DNA from: a bacterium
GTDB lineage: Bacteria > Patescibacteriota > Microgenomatia > JAUYPR01
Direction of reading: 5' to 3'
Assembly (NCBI GenBank): GCA_030695785.1
Contig: JAUYPR010000081.1
Span: 1-5,448, forward strand
Length of the DNA: 5,448 nt
Position 1 is the stretch's first letter, and each line of letters begins with the position of its first letter. The translations under genes were made by a program, and so were the position numbers. Positions 1 to 5,448 of this stretch are shown here, one piece after another. Below the pieces are notes generated by a model. The model ran no database searches. It worked only from the letters and a program-made list of their open reading frames with translations, and was not told the DNA's origin.

Positions 1-1024
1 CGATCATCGACGATCCACCGTATGACACCAACGGCAATACCACGCCGGTCAGTGGAATAATCGCGACCATGGACCCAATATTCATAAACGCTTGGACGCC
101 AATCATGCAGGTAATACCCGCGGCCAACAACCTTGGGAATACATCCTTTGCACGAAACGCAATGCGGAATCCGCGCCACAAAAGAAGAAGAAACAAGAGC
201 ACCACGATGCTCGCGCCGATAAATCCAACTTCTTCCGCAATAATTGCAAAAATCGAATCTGTGGTTGCTTCAGGTAAAAACGCGTACTTCTGCCTCGATT
301 GTCCGATCCCTAACCCAAAAACACCACCGCTCCCAATAGCCAACAGCGCCTGGTACATATGGTACCCGGTTTCCCGGATATCTTCAAATGGATGCAAAAA
401 TGTGGTCATCCGTGCCAAACGGTACGGCGCGATTTGTATGAATCCAAACGCACCGAGGATGAGTGCTGGGACGATGACCAGAAAATGCAACCAGGGCCCG
501 CCGGCGACAAGATAAAGAAGAAGGGAAGAACCAATGAGAATGATGGCTGTACCGAGGTCGGGCTGAAGGAGAATCAGTCCAGCCATGGTGGCCGCGGTTG
601 CTCCAAGTTTGGAAAGATCTCGGATATTGATTTTTCCTTTCTGGAGTGCAAACCACGTCGCGAGATACAAAACAAGCGCGAGCTTTGCCAATTCCGACGG
701 CTGGAACCGAAACACGCCCAGATTCATCCACCGGCTCGCGCCCAATGTTTTGATCCCAATACCCGGAATAAAAACCAGCACTAAAAGCGCGATGCTAATC
801 CAAACCGCGGGTCGAGCAATTGTCGAGAGGAGTTTGAGCGGAATAAACGTCATCGCAGTCATCAGAACCAACCCCAACCCGACCCAAAGTCCTTGATTCC
901 GCACATAAAAATACTTATCCCCAAAATCCCGCTGGGCAGAAATCACCGATGCGTCGTACACCATGAGGAGACCGAACGCCAAAAGTCCAAGGACCACACC
1001 GATAAGGAAAAAATCGAGTCGCAT
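1..1024 (-). CDS. ftsW: FtsW, septal SEDS peptidoglycan glycosyltransferase (C-terminus cut by window edge)
   Basis: FtsW is a polytopic inner-membrane protein that polymerises lipid II into glycan strands at the division septum, working with a class B penicillin-binding protein. I translated 341 codons from the ATG at 1024-1022 to the left edge; the frame is open throughout. Family motifs seen in order: SRWM..G..FQPSELAK (residues 97-114), QPDLGTA (154-160), GLGIGQSRQK (237-246), and TTDSIFAIIAEE (254-265), whose Asp256 (codon 259-257) matches the SEDS catalytic aspartate. The near-terminal SYGGSSM motif is at 334-340. Hydrophobic stretches fit a 10-helix SEDS fold, and the first helix starts almost at the N-terminus (MRLDFFLIGV), so there is almost no cytosolic tail. 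Probably only the last few tens of residues are missing. RodA is the main alternative; position directly after murD favours FtsW. The start is fixed by the murD stop, which lies in the same frame one codon upstream. Confidence 0.95.
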   Translation of the reverse strand, partial: MRLDFFLIGVVLGLLAFGLLMVYDASVISAQRDFGDKYFYVRNQGLWVGLGLVLMTAMTFIPLKLLSTIARPAVWISIALLVLVFIPGIGIKTLGASRWMNLGVFRFQPSELAKLALVLYLATWFALQKGKINIRDLSKLGATAATMAGLILLQPDLGTAIILIGSSLLLYLVAGGPWLHFLVIVPALILGAFGFIQIAPYRLARMTTFLHPFEDIRETGYHMYQALLAIGSGGVFGLGIGQSRQKYAFLPEATTDSIFAIIAEEVGFIGASIVVLLFLLLLWRGFRIAFRAKDVFPRLLAAGITCMIGVQAFMNIGSMVAIIPLTGVVLPLVSYGGSSMI

Positions 1025-1027
1025 ACG

Positions 1028-2347
1028 TTATTTCAACTCCATAACCATGTTCTTGAACTTCTCTCCTCGGTCAAACTCGTTCTTAAACATGCCGAATGAG
1101 GTAAATGCCGGGGAGAAGAGAATAATGTCCCCGGGTACTGCGGTCCGCCGCGCGGCTTGGAGCGCAGAGGATAGTGACATGGTTCGGCTGACGATCCGGT
1201 TTTTCTCGACCACGCTTGCCAGCTTCTCTGTTCCATTCCCCTCAAGAAATACCAATGACTTCACGCGGCGGTTGATGAGGTTTCCTAGTTCGTCAAAGGC
1301 GAGTCCTTTATCATTGCCTCCGCAGATGAGAACAATCGGTGAAGAAAAGGCAGCCAAAGCGGCCATTGTTGCCTCGGGCATGGTGCTGGCTGAATCATTC
1401 ACGTAGGTGACGCCACCAAGCGTTCGGACCACTTCAAGCCGATGGGGAACGCCGGGAAATGATTCTATTGCCTGTCTGATCGTTTCATCGTCAATGTAGA
1501 GGTGCTGGCTGACCGCTTTGGCTGCTGCTGCATTCGCGCGGTTATGAATTCCTGGAATCATAAGGCTCCAACCATGGTCCGGAAGATCGTCGGGCGAAAA
1601 TTGAATCACCGATCCTTTTGCTTCAGCCAGGAACTCTTGCGACCACGGGTCGTGAGAATTGAGAAAGAGGTGATCGTCATGAGATTGATAACGGTATATC
1701 ACTTTCTTTGACTCGACATACGCGTCCATCGAAGGGTAACGGTTCAGATGGTCGGGAAAAATATTCGTGATAACGGCAATCGAGGGGCTGAGTTTTGCCT
1801 CGCCAAACCCTTCGAGTTGCCACGAGGAAAGCTCGAGTACGATGATTGATCGAGGTGTCACCGAATGAAACAGCGAGAGCATTGAGCCGCCCGGGATATT
1901 CCCGCCAAACACCACGTGTCTTTTTGCACGACGGCCAATTTCTGCAATCAACGTTGCTGTGGTGGTTTTCCCCCGCGTGCCGGTGACGCCAATGATATTC
2001 GTGTGACCGAGGAGTTTGACAAAAAGCGACGCATCCATTTCAACAGGAATCTTGCACTTAGCCGCTTCTTTCAAAATTTCCGCTTCTCGGGGGACAGCAG
2101 GGTTTCGAAGAATAACATCAATACCATCAAGAAGACGCACCTCTTGCGGTCCAAAAGAAAACTCAATTGCAGCATCGAGAGCGCGTAGCTCGTTGACCGA
2201 GGAGGACAATTCGACCTCTGACCGAAGGTCGGACACCAACACGTGCGCCCCCTCTTGCGCCAAAAACCTCGCCGCCCCCACCCCCCCACCAAGGATCCCA
2301 AGTCCAAGGACAAGGACGTTCTTCCCAGCAAAAAGAGGCGCAGTCAT
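1028..2347 (-). CDS. murD: MurD, UDP-N-acetylmuramoyl-L-alanine--D-glutamate ligase
   Basis: Cytosolic Mur ligase that joins D-Glu to UDP-MurNAc-L-Ala using ATP. It is 439 aa, the normal family length, and complete. Domain 1 is a Rossmann-like UDP-binding fold with GLGILGGGVGAARFL (15-29). Domain 2 is the ATPase: P-loop GTRGKTT (123-129, Lys127), ELSSWQLE (172-179), FPDHLNRYPSM (197-207), and Lys214, at the position of the carbamylated lysine. GIHNRANAA is at 266-274. Domain 3 has PGVPHRLE (298-305), CGGNDKG (342-348) and the D-Glu-site region SPAFTSFGMFKN (412-423). The E. coli NDSKAT motif reads NDSAST (317-322), so alanine replaces the conserved lysine. The ATG is supported by an AGAAGGA ribosome binding site. 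The gene lies 34 nt after mraY and 3 nt before ftsW. MurD is much the best match within the Mur ligase family because of ELSSWQLE and the C-terminal motif. Confidence 0.97.
   Translation of the reverse strand: MTAPLFAGKNVLVLGLGILGGGVGAARFLAQEGAHVLVSDLRSEVELSSSVNELRALDAAIEFSFGPQEVRLLDGIDVILRNPAVPREAEILKEAAKCKIPVEMDASLFVKLLGHTNIIGVTGTRGKTTTATLIAEIGRRAKRHVVFGGNIPGGSMLSLFHSVTPRSIIVLELSSWQLEGFGEAKLSPSIAVITNIFPDHLNRYPSMDAYVESKKVIYRYQSHDDHLFLNSHDPWSQEFLAEAKGSVIQFSPDDLPDHGWSLMIPGIHNRANAAAAKAVSQHLYIDDETIRQAIESFPGVPHRLEVVRTLGGVTYVNDSASTMPEATMAALAAFSSPIVLICGGNDKGLAFDELGNLINRRVKSLVFLEGNGTEKLASVVEKNRIVSRTMSLSSALQAARRTAVPGDIILFSPAFTSFGMFKNEFDRGEKFKNMVMELK
1037..1040 (-). promoter_or_regulatory. Weak ribosome binding site of ftsW inside murD
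   Basis: On the minus strand a GGAG lies within the last codons of murD, 12 nt before the ftsW ATG. The spacing is longer than optimal. Because ftsW starts 3 nt after the murD stop, ribosomes finishing murD could also re-initiate there, so translational coupling is likely. This is inferred from spacing only. Confidence 0.45.
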
Positions 2348-2350
2348 TCT

Positions 2351-2357
2351 TCCTTCT
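2351..2357 (-). promoter_or_regulatory. Ribosome binding site of murD
   Basis: AGAAGGA on the minus strand lies 3 nt before the murD ATG (2347-2345). The spacing is short but the match is good and supports this ATG as the start. It sits in the 34-nt mraY-murD gap, which holds no terminator-like hairpin. Confidence 0.7.
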
Positions 2358-2381
2358 ATTGTATCAAGACAATGGAAAATC

Positions 2382-3419
2382 TCACCCCGTCAAAAAGGCG
2401 GTCCAGAGGCCGAAGATCGCGAAAATCGCGCCCATGAGCCAAAACCGCATGACCACCTTTGGCTCCGGCCACCCACGGGCCTGGAAGAATAGATGCAAAG
2501 GCGCGACCAGCAGGAGTTTCCGACCCAATGTACGTTTCCCAACCAGTTGAATCAGCGATGATCCAACTTCGATCACAAATACTCCGCCAATGACCCCTAA
2601 TGCGATCGTTTTTCCGAGTAACAGCCCGATCACCGCAAGGGTGGCGCCAAATGACATGGTGCCAACATCACCCAACCACAACCGGGCTGGAAAGATATTG
2701 AAATAGAGAAACGCGAACAGCGCACCAATCCAGAGCCCGATAAAGATCGAAAGGACAGAATCAAGAATAGCAGACGAGATCGCCAAAAATGCCAAGAGCG
2801 CAATCAACAGCAACCCGGTACCTAACCCATCCAACCCGTCCGTGATATTAAACGCGTTGGCAAACGATACAATGACAAACGCAGCAAAGGGGATAAACAA
2901 CACGCCAAGCGAAACAGTGGCAAATGACGGAATATTCACAACAGAAATACCCAGCATCCAATACATCATGGACGCAATGAGAAACGCTAAGACCCACTGA
3001 AAGAAAAATTTATACCGGAACCGCAAACCCCAAAATGCCCGGGATTTCGAACCAAACGTCTTGACAACATCGTCATACAACCCTAAAAGGCCGAACGACA
3101 CGAACGTGACAGACAAAATCCACATTTCTTTGATACTGTCAAACACGGCCGTATTGGGGATACCGGCAACCGACCGAAACCAGAACACAAACAAAAATAA
3201 CGCGGCCACAACCGTCATGACAATAAGTCCTCCACCGACTGGCGTGCCTATTTTCCATCCGTGATATTTATCAAAAATCGGCGTCCGTTCATTCAACATG
3301 GTGCGCGTTTGCTGATCCCGGCGCTGGAGACGGATTTTATAAAGAAGATTGATCGCTGGCACAATAAGGAGTGCGGTGATGAAGAACGAGAATAAGATGA
3401 GACCTAAAATAGCTGCCAT
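2382..3419 (-). CDS. mraY: MraY, phospho-N-acetylmuramoyl-pentapeptide transferase
   Basis: Integral membrane enzyme that transfers phospho-MurNAc-pentapeptide from UDP to undecaprenyl phosphate, giving lipid I. It is 345 aa, slightly shorter than the usual ~360, with about ten hydrophobic segments. Visible motifs: a GTP motif followed by VGGG (58-64), GLYDDVVK with the Mg-binding Asp pair (113-120, Asp116/117), NAFNITDGLDGLG (188-200), ARLWLGDVGTMSFG (245-258, Asp251), and the C-terminal GWPEPKVVMRFW (316-327), which separates MraY from WecA/TagO relatives. Two signature motifs are changed: PTMGG reads PVGGG, and the HHH motif reads H309-L310-F311. The metal-binding aspartates are intact, so activity is still expected. 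The ATG is fixed by an in-frame TAA at 3434-3432, four codons upstream. There is no Shine-Dalgarno, but a TATAAT box lies in the 26-nt gap after the FemAB-type gene. Confidence 0.96.
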   Translation of the reverse strand: MAAILGLILFSFFITALLIVPAINLLYKIRLQRRDQQTRTMLNERTPIFDKYHGWKIGTPVGGGLIVMTVVAALFLFVFWFRSVAGIPNTAVFDSIKEMWILSVTFVSFGLLGLYDDVVKTFGSKSRAFWGLRFRYKFFFQWVLAFLIASMMYWMLGISVVNIPSFATVSLGVLFIPFAAFVIVSFANAFNITDGLDGLGTGLLLIALLAFLAISSAILDSVLSIFIGLWIGALFAFLYFNIFPARLWLGDVGTMSFGATLAVIGLLLGKTIALGVIGGVFVIEVGSSLIQLVGKRTLGRKLLLVAPLHLFFQARGWPEPKVVMRFWLMGAIFAIFGLWTAFLTG

Positions 3420-3437
3420 AAGGGATTTGTCTTACGT

Positions 3438-3443
3438 ATTATA
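3438..3443 (-). promoter_or_regulatory. Possible internal -10 promoter element before mraY
   Basis: A perfect TATAAT occurs on the minus strand in the 26-nt gap between the FemAB-type gene and mraY, 18 nt before the mraY ATG. No good TTGACA-like -35 box lies 16-18 nt further upstream. If used, transcription would begin around 3431, giving a leader of about 11-12 nt, which would fit the lack of a Shine-Dalgarno. AT-rich gaps give such hexamers by chance, so this is tentative. Confidence 0.3.
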
Positions 3444-3445
3444 AC

Positions 3446-4462
3446 TCATATCCCCTTCTGCCACTTTCTGAACGTCTCAAGGCTCCATGTCAACCAATAC
3501 CGAGAGGTGAGAGGAAAATCTTGCGCGTGGATATAGTGCCGCAGTTCTCCGCCGAATCCTTGTTTAAACAATGTCAGTCCTGCCCACGGATGGCTGGGCC
3601 GGTCAGGAGGTGCGACACCCCAAAAATTATATATGGTACACCCGCGTTTTTTTGCCTCTTTGATGGATTCCCACAGCAAAAGATAGGCGGCGGGGATATT
3701 TTGGTGTTCGGACGAGCGGCCGGCCCAATGGTAAAATGCCTGGTCACCGTAGGAGATGACCATGGCAGCTGCCAATGGTTTTCCTTGCCATTCAGCAAAC
3801 CAAAGGAGCGCAGAAGAGTCTTCGGCAAACGTTTTGAATTCTTCATCCAGTTCTTTATCAGCGTATGAGACGTAGCTTTGGCGGCGCATCGTCTCGTGGT
3901 GCAGTTTGTGGAATGTCGACAACGCAGAGGAATCAGAAGTTGACCAAACTCGAACCCCGTCCCTCTGTGCGCGGCGGATGAGATTGCGCGTAGTTTTCCG
4001 CATACCGGAAAGTAATGTTTCTTCCGTCGGAGTGATATCCAAAATCCAGTCATACACCGCATCCATAATGTGCAAAGACGATTCACGGTATCCCAGGTGG
4101 CGAAAAAACTCGACTCCGCTCTCCTCGTGCGGAATCAGGGGACTCGTGCGGATAAAATCGACGTTTTTCTCCCGGCCGGTTATGACTGCATGTGCAAGCA
4201 GAGCAGACATAACCTCCTTGTTCCACGGATGCACCACTGGCCCATGACGGATGTGCAGGAACGAACCCTTGCGCCCTTGCATGCGGACTGCTAAAACCAC
4301 ACCAAGAAGCTTGCCTTCTTGTTCACACCCCCATCGATAGACGACACGGCCGCACCGTGCGTGAAACTCCCCCCAACTCCACGACTGGAAAAACGAAAAC
4401 GGATGGCTGGATGTGACAGAGGCATCCCAAGCATGTTTGTCTGTGACGTCAATGATTTTCAC
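3446..4462 (-). CDS. FemAB-family peptidyltransferase (peptidoglycan cross-bridge formation)
   Basis: FemA/FemB/FemX-family enzymes carry an amino acid from aminoacyl-tRNA to the stem peptide of a lipid II-type precursor, forming a branch or interpeptide bridge, in the cytosol at the membrane face. The protein is 338 aa, complete, and built as two GNAT-like halves (about 1-135 and 136-320). Family features: FFQSWSWGEF (24-33), the basic KTTRNLIRRAQRDGV segment (156-170), AAYLLLWESIKEAKKRGC (258-275), and YNFWGVAPP...HPWAGLTLFKQGFGGE (278-306). It is shorter than staphylococcal FemA (~420 aa) and shows no long coiled-coil insertion. The start is GTG (4462-4460), overlapping the aminotransferase by 14 nt and backed by AAGGAG at 7 nt spacing. 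The amino acid transferred and the acceptor position cannot be read from sequence. A general FemAB-like acyltransferase is the alternative, but mraY next door favours a wall role. Confidence 0.9.
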   Translation of the reverse strand: MKIIDVTDKHAWDASVTSSHPFSFFQSWSWGEFHARCGRVVYRWGCEQEGKLLGVVLAVRMQGRKGSFLHIRHGPVVHPWNKEVMSALLAHAVITGREKNVDFIRTSPLIPHEESGVEFFRHLGYRESSLHIMDAVYDWILDITPTEETLLSGMRKTTRNLIRRAQRDGVRVWSTSDSSALSTFHKLHHETMRRQSYVSYADKELDEEFKTFAEDSSALLWFAEWQGKPLAAAMVISYGDQAFYHWAGRSSEHQNIPAAYLLLWESIKEAKKRGCTIYNFWGVAPPDRPSHPWAGLTLFKQGFGGELRHYIHAQDFPLTSRYWLTWSLETFRKWQKGI

Positions 4463-5448
4463 TAATCCACTCCTTCACTATATGAATGACACGGTCAACA
4501 TCTGCCTCAATCATCCACGGCATTGTGGGAAGATTCACGATGCTCTTGCACACACGCTCTGCCTGCGGACACGATCCAAACGGACGGTTGTACCAATCAC
4601 CCAACAAAATTCCTTGAGATTTTGCGAATTGTCGTAAACTCTGTGGATCGTCAACAAGGAGAGGATAACGAAGAAAAACGTCGTTCTCTCTCTGTGGATG
4701 TTCGACGCCAGGAACGTCGAGTTCTTCTCGATACCGCTTTGATATTGTGCGACGTCGGGCATTCATTGCTTCTAATCTTCCCCACTGTAAAAGTGCGAGT
4801 TCGGCCAGTGCGTGCGGCAACCGAGCGCCGAAGTTCTTTTTCTCAAGCAGTCCAATCATCCGCACTCCACCAATCAGCGCTTGCCCAAGAAAAAACCGGC
4901 CGTAGAGCCGCCGGCCCGCCATCGTGATCAAAGGATGCAGCAGCGACCGCACCACTTCTCCCCTTGCAGGGAAGTGTGTGTTCGACCATGCTGACTTCAC
5001 ACTCTCGGCAATTTTTGGGTTATTGACAAGAAGAGCGCCGCCATCAACTCCCGAGATAGCCTTGTCTCGTCCGAATGAGAGAATAGCCGCATCCCCAATC
5101 GTCCCCAGCTTCTTCCCGTTCCACACCCCACCAAGGCTATGGGCGCAATCTTCAATGAGGAACAAACGATGTTTTTTTGCAATGGCCAAAATGGCGTCAA
5201 GGTCCGCCGGCGCACCAAACGTGTGTTGAACAATAATGGCTCGACTTTTGGAGGTGATTTTTTTTTCAAGGTCAGAAACATCCATGTTGAGGTCGCTGCC
5301 AATATCAACAAAAATTGGCGTGCCGTTTGCCTTTCTGACTGCTTGAGGAACCGCGATGCAGGTGAATGCTTGGCACAACACTTCATCGCCCGATTGAAGG
5401 CCGAGTGCTTGCAAAAATGTGGCAATCGACGTCCGACCGGAATCAAAC
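4449..5448 (-). CDS. DegT/DnrJ/EryC1/StrS-family PLP-dependent aminotransferase (N-terminus cut by window edge)
   Basis: Fold-type I PLP enzyme of the sugar aminotransferase family, which usually transaminates keto-sugars on nucleotide carriers. 332 codons are visible; the frame is open to the right edge, so the true start and a short N-terminal part are outside. The visible part begins with the family's SGRTSI segment (visible residues 3-8, phosphate-binding region), then LQSGDEVL (17-24), PIFVDIG (44-50), FLIEDCAHSLGG (96-107, Asp100 pairing with the PLP ring nitrogen) and SFGRDKAISGVDGG (124-137), where Lys129 (codon 5063-5061) is the expected Schiff-base lysine. NLPTMPW near the C-terminus matches the family's NLPT ending. 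All catalytic residues are present, so an active transaminase is likely, but the substrate is unknown. No nucleotide-sugar dehydratase or epimerase gene is visible. It overlaps the FemAB-type gene by 14 nt. An A9 run at 5258-5266 lies within the frame. Confidence 0.9.
   Translation of the reverse strand, partial: FDSGRTSIATFLQALGLQSGDEVLCQAFTCIAVPQAVRKANGTPIFVDIGSDLNMDVSDLEKKITSKSRAIIVQHTFGAPADLDAILAIAKKHRLFLIEDCAHSLGGVWNGKKLGTIGDAAILSFGRDKAISGVDGGALLVNNPKIAESVKSAWSNTHFPARGEVVRSLLHPLITMAGRRLYGRFFLGQALIGGVRMIGLLEKKNFGARLPHALAELALLQWGRLEAMNARRRTISKRYREELDVPGVEHPQRENDVFLRYPLLVDDPQSLRQFAKSQGILLGDWYNRPFGSCPQAERVCKSIVNLPTMPWMIEADVDRVIHIVKEWISENH
4470..4475 (-). promoter_or_regulatory. Strong ribosome binding site deciding the GTG start of the FemAB-type gene
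   Basis: AAGGAG on the minus strand, inside the end of the aminotransferase gene, sits 7 nt before GTG at 4462-4460. The consensus match and ideal spacing support this non-ATG start and hence the 14-nt overlap between the two genes. The next in-frame ATG would only come at residue 61, which would cut away the first GNAT-like half. Confidence 0.8.

Noticed and set aside
69..515. Plus-strand open frame of 148 codons opposite ftsW
   Set aside because: It is antisense to a continuous FtsW frame carrying all SEDS motifs, has no family-like sequence, and its composition looks like a complement shadow.
384..731. Minus-strand frame of 115 codons within ftsW
   Set aside because: It lies in another frame of ftsW; the true frame runs unbroken from 1024 to the window edge with clear family motifs.
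2358..2373. Short inverted repeat ATTGT-6 nt-ACAAT in the mraY-murD gap, with a TACAAT that could resemble a -10 box
   Set aside because: A 5-bp AT-rich stem is too weak for a terminator, no U-tract follows, and no -35 box is correctly spaced. Likely chance.
2016..2492. Plus-strand open frame of 158 codons across the murD-mraY junction
   Set aside because: It covers conserved parts of both MurD and MraY on the opposite strand, has low-complexity Ser/Arg/Pro-rich sequence and no recognisable domain.
4896..4922. GC-rich CCGGC/GCCGG inverted repeat
   Set aside because: It lies inside the aminotransferase coding sequence, on codons for a Gly-Arg-Arg-rich segment, with no U-tract in the right direction for a terminator.
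5249..5258. Plus-strand GGAGGTGAT resembling a perfect Shine-Dalgarno
   Set aside because: No start codon follows at a proper distance on the plus strand, and the site is inside the aminotransferase gene on the other strand.

Overview
The window is a single, gapless minus-strand gene block for peptidoglycan (murein) precursor synthesis and polymerisation. Read in the direction of transcription (right to left) it holds: a DegT/DnrJ/EryC1/StrS-type PLP aminotransferase (N-terminus cut by the right window edge), a FemAB-type peptidyltransferase, mraY, murD, and ftsW (C-terminus cut by the left window edge). All five genes point the same way. Junctions are tight: a 14-nt overlap, then gaps of 26, 34 and 3 nt. 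This fits one operon and a fragment of the division and cell wall (dcw) cluster. No non-coding stretch exceeds 34 nt. I see no tRNA, rRNA, CRISPR array, mobile element, long repeat or convincing terminator. The plus strand carries only antisense shadow frames.

How the genes work together: MurD adds D-glutamate to UDP-MurNAc-L-Ala in the cytosol. MraY transfers the finished phospho-MurNAc-pentapeptide to undecaprenyl phosphate, giving lipid I. MurG, not in the window but expected beyond the left edge after ftsW, would make lipid II. The FemAB-type enzyme would add an amino acid to the stem peptide of the lipid precursor, building a branch or cross-bridge. FtsW, a SEDS glycosyltransferase, polymerises lipid II at the septum. 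The aminotransferase is the least explained member. Its family usually makes amino sugars on nucleotide carriers, and its overlap with the FemAB gene suggests a shared wall or surface role.

Organism: bacterial, with roughly balanced G+C judged by eye. The order FemAB-mraY-murD-ftsW, the short FemAB protein without a long helical arm, the GGGVG-type MurD Rossmann loop and the SFGRDK-type aminotransferase lysine motif resemble Candidate Phyla Radiation (Patescibacteria, Parcubacteria-like) genomes. This is recollection-based inference with moderate confidence, not a computed placement.

The region looks mostly ordinary. The points worth a second look are changed family motifs in MraY (the HHH motif reads H-L-F, and the PTMGG motif reads PVGGG) and MurD (NDSKAT reads NDSAST). 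Others are an unusual mraY start with a TATAAT box and no Shine-Dalgarno, the in-frame murD/ftsW junction, and the overlapping aminotransferase-FemAB pair. I found no clear evidence of an undescribed system.
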